From Rhodospirillaceae bacterium (lineage in GTDB: Bacteria; Pseudomonadota; Alphaproteobacteria; CADEGL01), in assembly GCA_018699755.1 (NCBI GenBank), contig JABIRQ010000225.1, positions 1 through 12,717 on the forward strand: a stretch of 12,717 nt of DNA, in the 5' to 3' direction. The position numbers were made by a program, and so were the translations under genes. The notes under the pieces are model-generated. The model ran no database searches, was not told the DNA's origin, and saw only the letters and a program-made list of their open reading frames with translations. Position 1 is the stretch's first letter, and each line of letters opens with the position of its first letter. This document shows positions 6,962 to 12,717 of this stretch, piece by piece.

Positions 6962-8698
6962 TCAGGCGGCGGGATCGAAGCGGTACAGGCGCCTTTGGTC
7001 GGACCATGCGACGGGGATCGACTTCATGAGCTTGTCCAACTCCAGATCCGCAGGCTGGCGGCCGTCGAGGATGGCCTCGGTGATGTCGGGTGCGAGGAAG
7101 GCGAGCCTGAGGATGCGCCCGACATATGTCTCGTTGAGGTTCTCTTCCTTTGCGATGGAACGGATCGACGGCGCTTCCCCGGAAAGCAACCTATCCTTCC
7201 ATCCGTGAGCTCGGATTAGAGCTTTGATCAGGACGGGATCGCGTCGCGGTGGTTGACCCGAAGCAGAACCGTTTGAGATCACGAGCCGGACGGCTCCCGA
7301 GCTTCGAGCAAGCCGAGTCGCGATGTGAAGAGACAGCAAATCGCCGTCGCTCGTGTCGGGTTGATCGTCTTGCCTATCCCCGGGAGTTCGCCCGAGCAGA
7401 GTCGTCACTATGGCCGAGCGGTCGAGGTCGATGCGAACAGCTTTGGCGCTCACGACCACACGCCGCAGGATCGCGCCGAGCATCTTTCGGCGAGATAGCA
7501 AACCGGTCTGGTGCCATCGATCGGCCTGTCGTCGAGCCGCTGTCAGCAGCTTGCCCTGGTCGCTCGGCGTCAGGTTCGATGCCGATTCGTCGATCAGCTT
7601 GGCGGCATTCCTCAAGAGATCAATGATGGCACATTCGACGACGTCCTCGATCTCGGGCCCCGGCAGTCGAAGCACCGGGATGATATCGACGCCCTCGTTA
7701 CCATGCCCATCGTCGGGTCGACCGACGTAGTAGCGATACCGAACCCCGTTCTTGACAGCATGGGACGGCGTGAGCCGATCGTCGTGCTCGTCGTAGATCA
7801 GCCCGGCCAACAGGCTCGGCTCGGACACGCCTACTCCTGCACGCCGATCCTGTGCGTTGCTGGCCAGCTTCGCCTGCACCGCCTCCCAAGTCTCCTGGTC
7901 GATGATCGCTGCATGCTGGCCATCGTAGGTTTCGCCCTTGTGAGCGATGCGACCGACATAGAGGGGGTTGCTCAGCAGCTTATAGATATAACCGCGGCTC
8001 AACGGCCGGCAGCCGCGCATCCGTCCATCCGAGGCGGGCCGCAATTTCGTCTTCAGTTCGAGACGGTCGGCCTCGTTTTTCACCCGACGCACGTTCCCGA
8101 GTTGGAGATAGAGCGCGAACACGGTCCGCACGGTCTCGGCCTCGTCTTCGTCGATAATCAGGCTTCGATCCTTCGGACGATAGCCGAGAGGCACGAAACC
8201 GCCCATCCACATGCCCTTCTTCTTCGAGGCTGCGATCTTGTCGCGGATGCGCTCGCCCGTGACCTCACGTTCGAACTGGGCGAAAGAGAGCAGCATGTTG
8301 AGGGTCAGTCGACCCATGGAGGTGGTGGTGTTGAACTGCTGGGTCACGGAGACGAAGGACACGCCGTGGCCATCGAAAACCTCGACGATCTTGGCGAAGT
8401 CGGAGAGGGAGCGAGTGAGACGGTCCACCTTGTAGACCACGACGGTGTCGATCTTGCGGCCCCGGATGTTATCGAGCAGGTGCTGCATGGCCGGTCGCTC
8501 AAGATTACCACCCGAGAGGCCGCCGTCGTCGTAGTGGGTCCGTATCAGCTGCCAGCCTTCGTGCTTCTGGCTCCGGACATAGGCTTCGCAGGCTTCGCGC
8601 TGGGCATCGAGGGAGTTGAAGGCCTGCTCCAGGCCCTCCTCGGAGGACTTCCGGGTGTAGATCGCGCAGCGCGCGCCGCGCTTCCGTTCAGGGTTCAC
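6962..8698 (-). CDS. Large serine recombinase (resolvase/invertase family)
   Basis: This 578-residue site-specific recombinase presumably integrates or excises the element. The start is GTG 8698, overlapping the TGA of the DUF2924 gene (GTGA), so translation is coupled; the open frame further upstream lies inside that gene and shows no homology. The N-terminal catalytic domain (about 9-160) has YTRKS with nucleophile Ser18, SLDAQREAC, and YKVDRLTRS (89-97) supplying the catalytic arginines, followed by FAQFEREVTGERIRDKI. The recombinase domain spans about 165-290 (GYIYKLLSNPLYVGRIAHKG). The zinc-ribbon position (about 295-350) keeps LLAGLIYDEHDDRLTP and YRYYV but contains no cysteine. The C-terminus has a helix-turn-helix-like segment (512-548, SIRSIAKEENLNETYVGRIL). 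This architecture is typical of recombinases paired with DUF2924. The gene ends 244 bases from tRNA-Ser. Confidence 0.93.
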   Translation of the reverse strand: MNPERKRGARCAIYTRKSSEEGLEQAFNSLDAQREACEAYVRSQKHEGWQLIRTHYDDGGLSGGNLERPAMQHLLDNIRGRKIDTVVVYKVDRLTRSLSDFAKIVEVFDGHGVSFVSVTQQFNTTTSMGRLTLNMLLSFAQFEREVTGERIRDKIAASKKKGMWMGGFVPLGYRPKDRSLIIDEDEAETVRTVFALYLQLGNVRRVKNEADRLELKTKLRPASDGRMRGCRPLSRGYIYKLLSNPLYVGRIAHKGETYDGQHAAIIDQETWEAVQAKLASNAQDRRAGVGVSEPSLLAGLIYDEHDDRLTPSHAVKNGVRYRYYVGRPDDGHGNEGVDIIPVLRLPGPEIEDVVECAIIDLLRNAAKLIDESASNLTPSDQGKLLTAARRQADRWHQTGLLSRRKMLGAILRRVVVSAKAVRIDLDRSAIVTTLLGRTPGDRQDDQPDTSDGDLLSLHIATRLARSSGAVRLVISNGSASGQPPRRDPVLIKALIRAHGWKDRLLSGEAPSIRSIAKEENLNETYVGRILRLAFLAPDITEAILDGRQPADLELDKLMKSIPVAWSDQRRLYRFDPAA

Positions 8699-9168
8699 GG
8701 ATTCGAGGGAGACGGCGAAGCCGGTTTGCGCAGGCCGAAGAACAGCGGCCCTGACCAGCGGGTGCCGGTGATGGTGCGCGCGATCTCGGAGAGGCTGCGG
8801 TAGCGATCGCCGCGATACTCGAAGCTGTCCTCGCCGACGGTCACGTGATGTGCCTCGCCTCGCCACTCCCGCACCAGCCGGGTCCCCGGCTTCGGCCGGG
8901 AGACCGGCGATGTGGTCGCACTGTCGCCGGAATCATGCGACCCCGCCGCACCGGCCAGACGCTTGCGGGCGACCTTGCTCAGGCCGCCCTCGACCTGCTC
9001 CTGGACCCGGTAGGCAAGGATCCGCAAAAGCAAATCCCGGCCCATGCGCTTGGGCGCCGGGCGACCGAAGTCGGCCGCCCAACGCACCCGGAGAGTAGAG
9101 GTCTCCGAGTCTTGAAGAACCCTCAGCATCTCGGTGACCGAAAGAGCGGCATCACCCGCGCGCGGCAT
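8695..9168 (-). CDS. DUF2924 domain protein
   Basis: This 157-residue protein starts at ATG 9168, which shares one base with the stop of the upstream DUF3489 gene (TGATG), and its own TGA overlaps the recombinase GTG. It lies fully inside a coupled three-gene operon. The N-terminal half is helical and basic (LRVRWAADFGRPAPKRMGRD, then LLLRILAYRVQEQVEGGL, about 26-63). After a Ser/Gly-rich linker (74-92), the C-terminal part has the family's conserved stretch (GTRLVREWRGEAHHVTVGED, FEYRGDRYRSLSEIARTITG, TRWSGPLFFGL, about 95-147). DUF2924 has no established activity; its constant pairing with serine recombinases suggests an accessory or directionality factor, which is inference. The open frame extends upstream to 9291, but only within the neighbouring gene. 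Confidence 0.9.
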   Translation of the reverse strand: MPRAGDAALSVTEMLRVLQDSETSTLRVRWAADFGRPAPKRMGRDLLLRILAYRVQEQVEGGLSKVARKRLAGAAGSHDSGDSATTSPVSRPKPGTRLVREWRGEAHHVTVGEDSFEYRGDRYRSLSEIARTITGTRWSGPLFFGLRKPASPSPSNP

Positions 9169-9752
9169 CAACCCTGCTCCGTGATGCGATAGACGCGACC
9201 GCGCTTGCCGTCCTTCTCCGAGGTCACATTCAGGCCGAGCTTTTTCTTGAGGGCCCCGCTGATGGCACCCCGAATCGAGTGCGGCTGCCAATTCGTGGCT
9301 GCGATGATCTCCGGGATGGTTGCACCGCGTTTGCGCTCGAGCAGACCGATCAGGAGCGCCTGTTTGGTTCCATGCCGGGGCGATAGACCTCGGGGCCCTT
9401 CCTTGGACCGTGCCGTAACCGTGCGTCGGGCGCGACTTCGGGAATCCCGTCCTTCGAGGGGCGCTGCGTTTGGTATCTCTGAGTCAAGAGCATGCTCACC
9501 ATCGATGGCGTGAATCCCGGCCTCGGTGGCCACCAGCATCATGCGCTGGCCATCTTCCGCCTGCCGCCATACTGGGGCGTCGGTGCCGGCGCGCTTTTCC
9601 TCGATCAGGCCCTTTCGAATCAGACCGTCGATCGTCTTGGTCCGGTTCGCGCCCTTGGCCTTGATTGAGTCTGGTATGGGTAGCACTGCGTGGTCATCAC
9701 GTTGAGCGGCCGTCGAAAGAATGACGAGCTGCGTGTCGTTGAGTTTGCGCAT
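9168..9752 (-). CDS. DUF3489 domain protein, probable winged-helix DNA-binding protein
   Basis: A 194-residue protein. The start ATG 9752 has GGAGG five bases upstream and gives the family-like N-terminus MRKLNDTQLVILSTAAQRDD; an earlier ATG at 9803 lacks this support. Residues 1-85 look like a winged-helix or MarR-like fold (LNDTQLVILSTAA, then IDGLIRKGLIEEK, then the wing VWRQ...RMMLVATEAGI). A basic, disordered linker spans about 86-125. Residues 128-190 form the DUF3489 domain proper, again HTH-like (KQALLIGLLERKRGATIPEI, AATNWQPHSIRGAISGALKK, GRVYRI). It is the first gene of the DUF3489-DUF2924-recombinase operon, so it may regulate the operon or help the recombinase bind DNA. That role is inference; no activity is established for the family. 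Confidence 0.88.
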   Translation of the reverse strand: MRKLNDTQLVILSTAAQRDDHAVLPIPDSIKAKGANRTKTIDGLIRKGLIEEKRAGTDAPVWRQAEDGQRMMLVATEAGIHAIDGEHALDSEIPNAAPLEGRDSRSRARRTVTARSKEGPRGLSPRHGTKQALLIGLLERKRGATIPEIIAATNWQPHSIRGAISGALKKKLGLNVTSEKDGKRGRVYRITEQG

Positions 9753-10121
9753 GGAGGCCTCCGTCGGTGATCGGCGTCGAGGAAGTCGCGACGCTGCCAC
9801 CACCCGGAGCCCCGCCGGCAGGTGCCGATCGGGGCGGCGAACCAGAATCTGGCTCGCCCGAAGGTGTCACCATGCACGCTCTGTTGGGAATGGAAGTCCA
9901 GCGGATTTTGGCACCGCCCCTAGTGCCCACTCGATTCGACTCGCGGTGAATGTGAATGCGCGCCTTGGACAGGTGTCGCCAGCCGAATGTTGGTGAACCT
10001 GGGCATTAGAACACCGTTGAAGGTTCGGTGCTGCGGCTTCCGCGGAACTCCCCCAACCGTGTTTCGTCGACGCGCCCCAATAGTGGAGTATCAACCCTAT
10101 CTTGACGTGTTCGATGCGGGA
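9753..10121. other. 369-base gap between the terminase and DUF3489 operons
   Basis: No supported gene on either strand: the short open frames here (75-91 codons) have no recognisable features. It must hold the end of the methyltransferase-DUF5681-terL transcript and the start of the DUF3489 operon. I see a 23-base imperfect palindrome at 9836-9858 and the repeat TGAATG-TGAATG near 9946-9957. A weak minus-strand hairpin lies near 10012-10030 (CACCG paired with CGGTG); a short run of pyrimidines follows it, but no true T-tract. I could not find a convincing promoter hexamer pair for the minus strand. Confidence 0.5.
9836..9858. repeat. 23-base imperfect palindrome upstream of the DUF3489-DUF2924-recombinase operon
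   Basis: The arms GGCGA-A-CCAGA and TCTGG-C-TCGCC flank a central A; ten of eleven arm positions are complementary. The site ends 84 bases before the DUF3489 start. Its symmetry and size suit a dimeric repressor operator or a recombinase binding site. No T-run follows on the minus strand, so a terminator is less likely. Confidence 0.45.
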
Positions 10122-11567
10122 TTACCTCATGCGCCAAGGATTCGGGCGGTAAAGAATTGGCGGCGCGACGATCGGCGGCTCATTCTGCCGTTTCCGCTGG
10201 AGCCAGTTGAGGAACTGGGACGTGCTATCGACCTGGTCGTCATGGCGGCCATAGGGGAAGGCCATCATTTCGAGAAGATATTCGTCGAGCCATGGCGACG
10301 AATTGGGCAGATGCACGTAGCCTGCTTCGATCGTCGGGGTCTGGGCCTCCATTCGCATAAGCTTGTCGCCCTCAGGCCGGACGGCGATCGGCCTCAGATG
10401 ACCCTCGTGCCTCAGGTCTTGGATCAGATGTGTGCCGGAGCCGGCGTCCTCGATCAGCACCGTGCTGGTCCCATGGGCCTGAGCATGGGCAGGAATGCGC
10501 CGCCGCAGATCGGGAAACTCGAGCCGGGCCCGCAGGACGTCCACGAGGTAGCAGTTGCGGTCCTGGACGAGCCAGGTCGTGCAGACCGACCAATCGTTGC
10601 CCGCACCGGCCTTCGATGCCGTGTCCCAGGATTGAACGATCTGAGTGTTGTTGCCACGCTCGGGCAGATCGACATAGCGAGGGAACCAGGAGGCCTGAAC
10701 GAGGGCGCCGCCGGGCGGCACGGGGGCCTGCTGGTACTGCGCCGAGAAGGCCTGGCTGCCCATGTCGGCCTTGAGCTGCTCCAGCACCTCCAGGGGCTCG
10801 CGTGCTGGATGCAGGACGTCGCCAGCGGCGCGATGATGGAATTCGTTCTCGCCGATGAGGATGTCCTGCGGCACTTCGGCGATGGCCGGCAGGTCGAGAT
10901 GGGTCCAGTCTTCGCCCTTTTGCAGCAGATAGCCGACCAGATCGTCGACGTGTAAGCGCTGCATGATCACGATGATCACGTCGTGCTTCTTGCTGTCCAG
11001 GCGCGTGACCAGATTGGTCTCGTACCATTCCAGGATCGCGCGGCGTCGGGTTTCGGAGGCGGCGTCCGATGGCTTCATCGAGTCGTCGACGATGATCAGG
11101 CGGCCGCCGAGCCCGGTGAGAGTGCCACCGATCGTGGTGGCGAGCCGCCGGCCCTGGGCGGTGGTCTCGAACTCGGCTTCCGTGTTCTTGCGCGGGTTGA
11201 TCCGCGTGGAAAAGGCGTCCTGGTACCAACGGCTCTGCATCACGGTCCGGCAGTCTCTTGCGTGCCGAAGGGCGAGGCCCTCGGCATAGCTGACGCAGAC
11301 GATGCGCGCGCCCGAGTCGTGCCCCAGGAGGAACGCAGGATAGGCGACCGAGGCGCATATCGACTTCAGGCTCCGTGGCGGCAATGTGATGATCAGGCGC
11401 CGCACCCGCCCCTGCATACAAAGCATGAGGTGATGGGCAATGGCCTCGATGTGCCAGGTCGGCATGAAGACTTGGCCGGGCGCCACGGTCTGGAACGTGC
11501 GCTGGATGAAGGACACGAAATTGTGCCGCAACAGCGTATTCAGGGCATCACGATCATGGGGGCTCAT
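10122..11567 (-). CDS. Phage terminase large subunit (TerL)
   Basis: This 481-residue DNA-packaging motor is complete and of normal length. TerL pumps DNA into a prohead through its ATPase and cuts concatemers with its RNase H-like nuclease. The ATPase domain has the deviant Walker A TLPPRSLKS (61-69), common in this TerL subfamily, Walker B LIIVDD (157-162), and a coupling motif IIVIMQRLH (198-206). Nuclease acidic residues are visible at D315 (QSWDTASKAG), E373/D374 (LIEDAGSGT) and D443/D444 (GRHDDQVDS), so both activities look intact. The start ATG 11567 overlaps the DUF5681 stop (ATGA), indicating coupled translation; the stop is TAA 10122-10124. Unusually, no portal or capsid gene follows; the next genes are the DUF3489-DUF2924-recombinase operon. 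Confidence 0.95.
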   Translation of the reverse strand: MSPHDRDALNTLLRHNFVSFIQRTFQTVAPGQVFMPTWHIEAIAHHLMLCMQGRVRRLIITLPPRSLKSICASVAYPAFLLGHDSGARIVCVSYAEGLALRHARDCRTVMQSRWYQDAFSTRINPRKNTEAEFETTAQGRRLATTIGGTLTGLGGRLIIVDDSMKPSDAASETRRRAILEWYETNLVTRLDSKKHDVIIVIMQRLHVDDLVGYLLQKGEDWTHLDLPAIAEVPQDILIGENEFHHRAAGDVLHPAREPLEVLEQLKADMGSQAFSAQYQQAPVPPGGALVQASWFPRYVDLPERGNNTQIVQSWDTASKAGAGNDWSVCTTWLVQDRNCYLVDVLRARLEFPDLRRRIPAHAQAHGTSTVLIEDAGSGTHLIQDLRHEGHLRPIAVRPEGDKLMRMEAQTPTIEAGYVHLPNSSPWLDEYLLEMMAFPYGRHDDQVDSTSQFLNWLQRKRQNEPPIVAPPILYRPNPWRMR

Positions 11568-12010
11568 GACTCGTTCTCCTTGTCCTTTTCGTCTGTATCG
11601 GGGGTATCGGTCTGACGCCGGACGAAGTCCTCGAGCACCTGCAGCTCGTCCTGGTTTAGGGGCAGCTGGGGCTCCGTTGCGTCGGCGCCGGTGTCGATGA
11701 GTCGCATCATCATCGACAGAATGATGTTGGCCGATCGCGTGTCGCCTTGGAGGGTCTTGTTGAGTATGGCCTTCACCATTGCACGCTGCTTCGTGAGCTT
11801 ACGAGTCCGTCCGCCGCGTTCCCGCACAGGGATGAGTTCCCTCAGCTCCTCGGCGAGATCCGTTTTGAGATTCTTGGTACCCTTGGCACGACCCTTGGGG
11901 TTGCCCGATTTGCCGGGCTGGAACTGGGTGTGGCGCGGCGGCCTTGCGTAGCCCACGTCGTAGTCGCTCGTGGGCTTCTTCTTGCCCTTGGATTGGTTGT
12001 GGTTGGTCAT
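11564..12010 (-). CDS. DUF5681 domain protein, possible small-terminase-like partner of TerL
   Basis: A 148-residue basic protein. The start ATG 12010 has GGAGG about 9 bases upstream, inside the end of the methyltransferase gene; the longer open frame to 12271 lies within that gene. The DUF5681 motif is clear: VGYARPPRHTQFQPGKSGNP followed by KGRAKGTKN (19-47), with the glycine- and lysine-rich core typical of the family. It is followed by predicted helices (DLAEELREL, KQRAMVKAILNKTL, ANIILSMMMRLI) and an acidic C-terminus (TDTPDTDEKDKENES). Its four-base overlap with terL makes a partner role in packaging plausible, but that is inferred from position; no activity is established for DUF5681. 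Confidence 0.88.
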   Translation of the reverse strand: MTNHNQSKGKKKPTSDYDVGYARPPRHTQFQPGKSGNPKGRAKGTKNLKTDLAEELRELIPVRERGGRTRKLTKQRAMVKAILNKTLQGDTRSANIILSMMMRLIDTGADATEPQLPLNQDELQVLEDFVRRQTDTPDTDEKDKENES

Positions 12011-12014
12011 GGCA

Positions 12015-12717
12015 CTAAGCCTCCTCGTCCGAACTGGTGGCGGCATCGATTTCGGCGGGCACGGACTCGGTCGCACGTGCTGCCTCGACCTCGGCGAATG
12101 TCTGCCCGGTCCCGGCATGGACGGCTTCGAGGTCGGCATGCTGGGCCAGACGGCGGATGGTGGCGTCGACGTAGCGGGGATCGAGCTCGATACCGCAGCC
12201 GATGCGGCCGGTGCGCTCGGCGGCGAGCAGGGTCGTGCCGAAGCCGGCGAAGCCGTCAAGGATGACGCCACCGCGATGCGAACAGTCCTTGATTGCGTCA
12301 GCGATGAGGGCGATGGGCTTCACCGTGGGGTGAGCAGCCAGGGCTTCGTCGCGACCGGGTCCGAACGTGTTGTATCCGGCGTAAGTCCATACGTTCGTGC
12401 GGTTCCGGCCGTGGCGGCCCAGCTCGATATTGTTGATGTGGCGCCCGGTGCCGACCTTGAAGACGGCGATCAACTCGTGGGCGGACCGGTACAGGCTGCC
12501 CATGCCCGCGTTGGTCTTGGCCCAAACGCAGATGTTCTTGAGCTCCGAGTAGGCAGTGTCGCCAGCAGTCAACAGGTCGCCAATGTGTCGCCAGTCCATG
12601 AAGACATAGTGGATCGCGCCGTCCTGGCTGTGGGCGGCATGGAGGGCAAGGGCGGTCTGGAGGAAGGTGATGAACTCGGACGAAGTGAGTTCGCCCGACG
12701 CCATCGCGAAGTTCTGG
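12015..12717 (-). CDS. DNA methyltransferase (N6-adenine/N4-cytosine type), C-terminal part, truncated by window edge
   Basis: The visible 234 residues are the C-terminal part of an amino-methyltransferase that modifies DNA with S-adenosylmethionine. The ATG at 12704 is internal: the frame continues to the edge with conserved residues (QNFAMASGE), so the catalytic DPPY motif and start lie outside. Present are HPTVKP and the AdoMet-binding motif I DGFAGFGTT (about 150-158 counted from that Met), then CGIELDPRYV. The catalytic motif must precede motif I, the beta-type order. Proteins with this C-terminus near DUF5681 and terminase genes often carry an N-terminal ParB-like domain; that part cannot be seen here. 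The stop TAG is four bases from the DUF5681 start, so the genes are co-transcribed. No restriction enzyme gene is visible. Confidence 0.92.
   Translation of the reverse strand, partial: QNFAMASGELTSSEFITFLQTALALHAAHSQDGAIHYVFMDWRHIGDLLTAGDTAYSELKNICVWAKTNAGMGSLYRSAHELIAVFKVGTGRHINNIELGRHGRNRTNVWTYAGYNTFGPGRDEALAAHPTVKPIALIADAIKDCSHRGGVILDGFAGFGTTLLAAERTGRIGCGIELDPRYVDATIRRLAQHADLEAVHAGTGQTFAEVEAARATESVPAEIDAATSSDEEA

Larger units (their letters stand above)
6718..12717 (-). mobile_element. Integrated element at tRNA-Ser carrying recombinase and terminase modules (right end outside window)
   Basis: All six genes here lie on the minus strand, encode mobile-element or phage functions (serine recombinase with DUF2924 and DUF3489 partners, large terminase subunit, DUF5681 protein, DNA methyltransferase), and start directly behind an intact tRNA gene. 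The recombinase is the gene nearest the tRNA, as usual for integrases. Base composition is less extreme than in pheT and lepA. No capsid, portal, tail or lysis gene is visible. The left boundary is placed at the tRNA end by inference; the right boundary is not in the window. Confidence 0.65.

Noticed and set aside
7511..8803. 430-codon plus-strand frame opposite the recombinase
   Set aside because: The minus-strand frame carries all the serine recombinase motifs; the plus-strand frame has no recognisable motif.
9987..10955. 322-codon plus-strand frame opposite terL
   Set aside because: It is a shadow of terL; its product shows no domain and it starts in the intergenic gap without a ribosome-binding site.
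6718..12717. A second copy of the tRNA-Ser 3' end as an attachment-site repeat
   Set aside because: By eye no long copy occurs in the window; only the short TTCGAAT/ACTC resemblance was found, which is too short to be conclusive.
1..12717. CRISPR array, rRNA genes, or insertion sequence with terminal repeats
   Set aside because: No regularly spaced repeats, no rRNA-like stretches and no transposase-like protein were seen.

Overview
The window looks like a chromosomal segment of a high-GC alphaproteobacterium, probably of the Rhodospirillales type. This rests on the strong G/C bias at third codon positions, the alphaproteobacterial character of PheS/PheT and LepA, and the right-hand gene set, which is typical of alphaproteobacterial islands. 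The species cannot be named from the sequence alone.

Left part (1-6717), host backbone, mostly on the plus strand. It holds the 3' end of pheS, a complete pheT that overlaps pheS by four bases (GTGA), a formate/nitrite-transporter-family channel gene, and a 535-base intergenic region. That region carries an AT-rich promoter-like site, competing hairpins and a probable lepA promoter. Then come lepA (elongation factor 4), a small two-helix membrane protein on the minus strand convergent with lepA, and a tRNA-Ser(GGA) gene with encoded CCA. These are housekeeping genes: charging of tRNA-Phe, ribosome back-translocation and decoding of UCC/UCU serine codons.

Right part (6718-12717), a mobile or prophage-derived island, entirely on the minus strand and beginning directly behind the tRNA-Ser 3' end. 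In transcription order (right to left) it has a DNA methyltransferase (N-terminus beyond the window), a DUF5681 protein and a large terminase subunit, which form one tight operon. After a 369-base gap comes a second tight operon: a DUF3489 protein, a DUF2924 protein and a large serine recombinase. The recombinase gene ends 244 bases from the tRNA, the usual position of an integrase next to its attachment site.

The unusual point is the gene order. TerL is followed not by portal, protease and capsid genes but by the DUF3489-DUF2924-recombinase trio. The visible element therefore has DNA packaging, methylation and recombination functions but no virion genes. It could be a decayed prophage end, a phage satellite, or a stable non-phage element that has kept a terminase. 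The 369-base gap contains a 23-base imperfect palindrome that is a good candidate operator or recombinase site.
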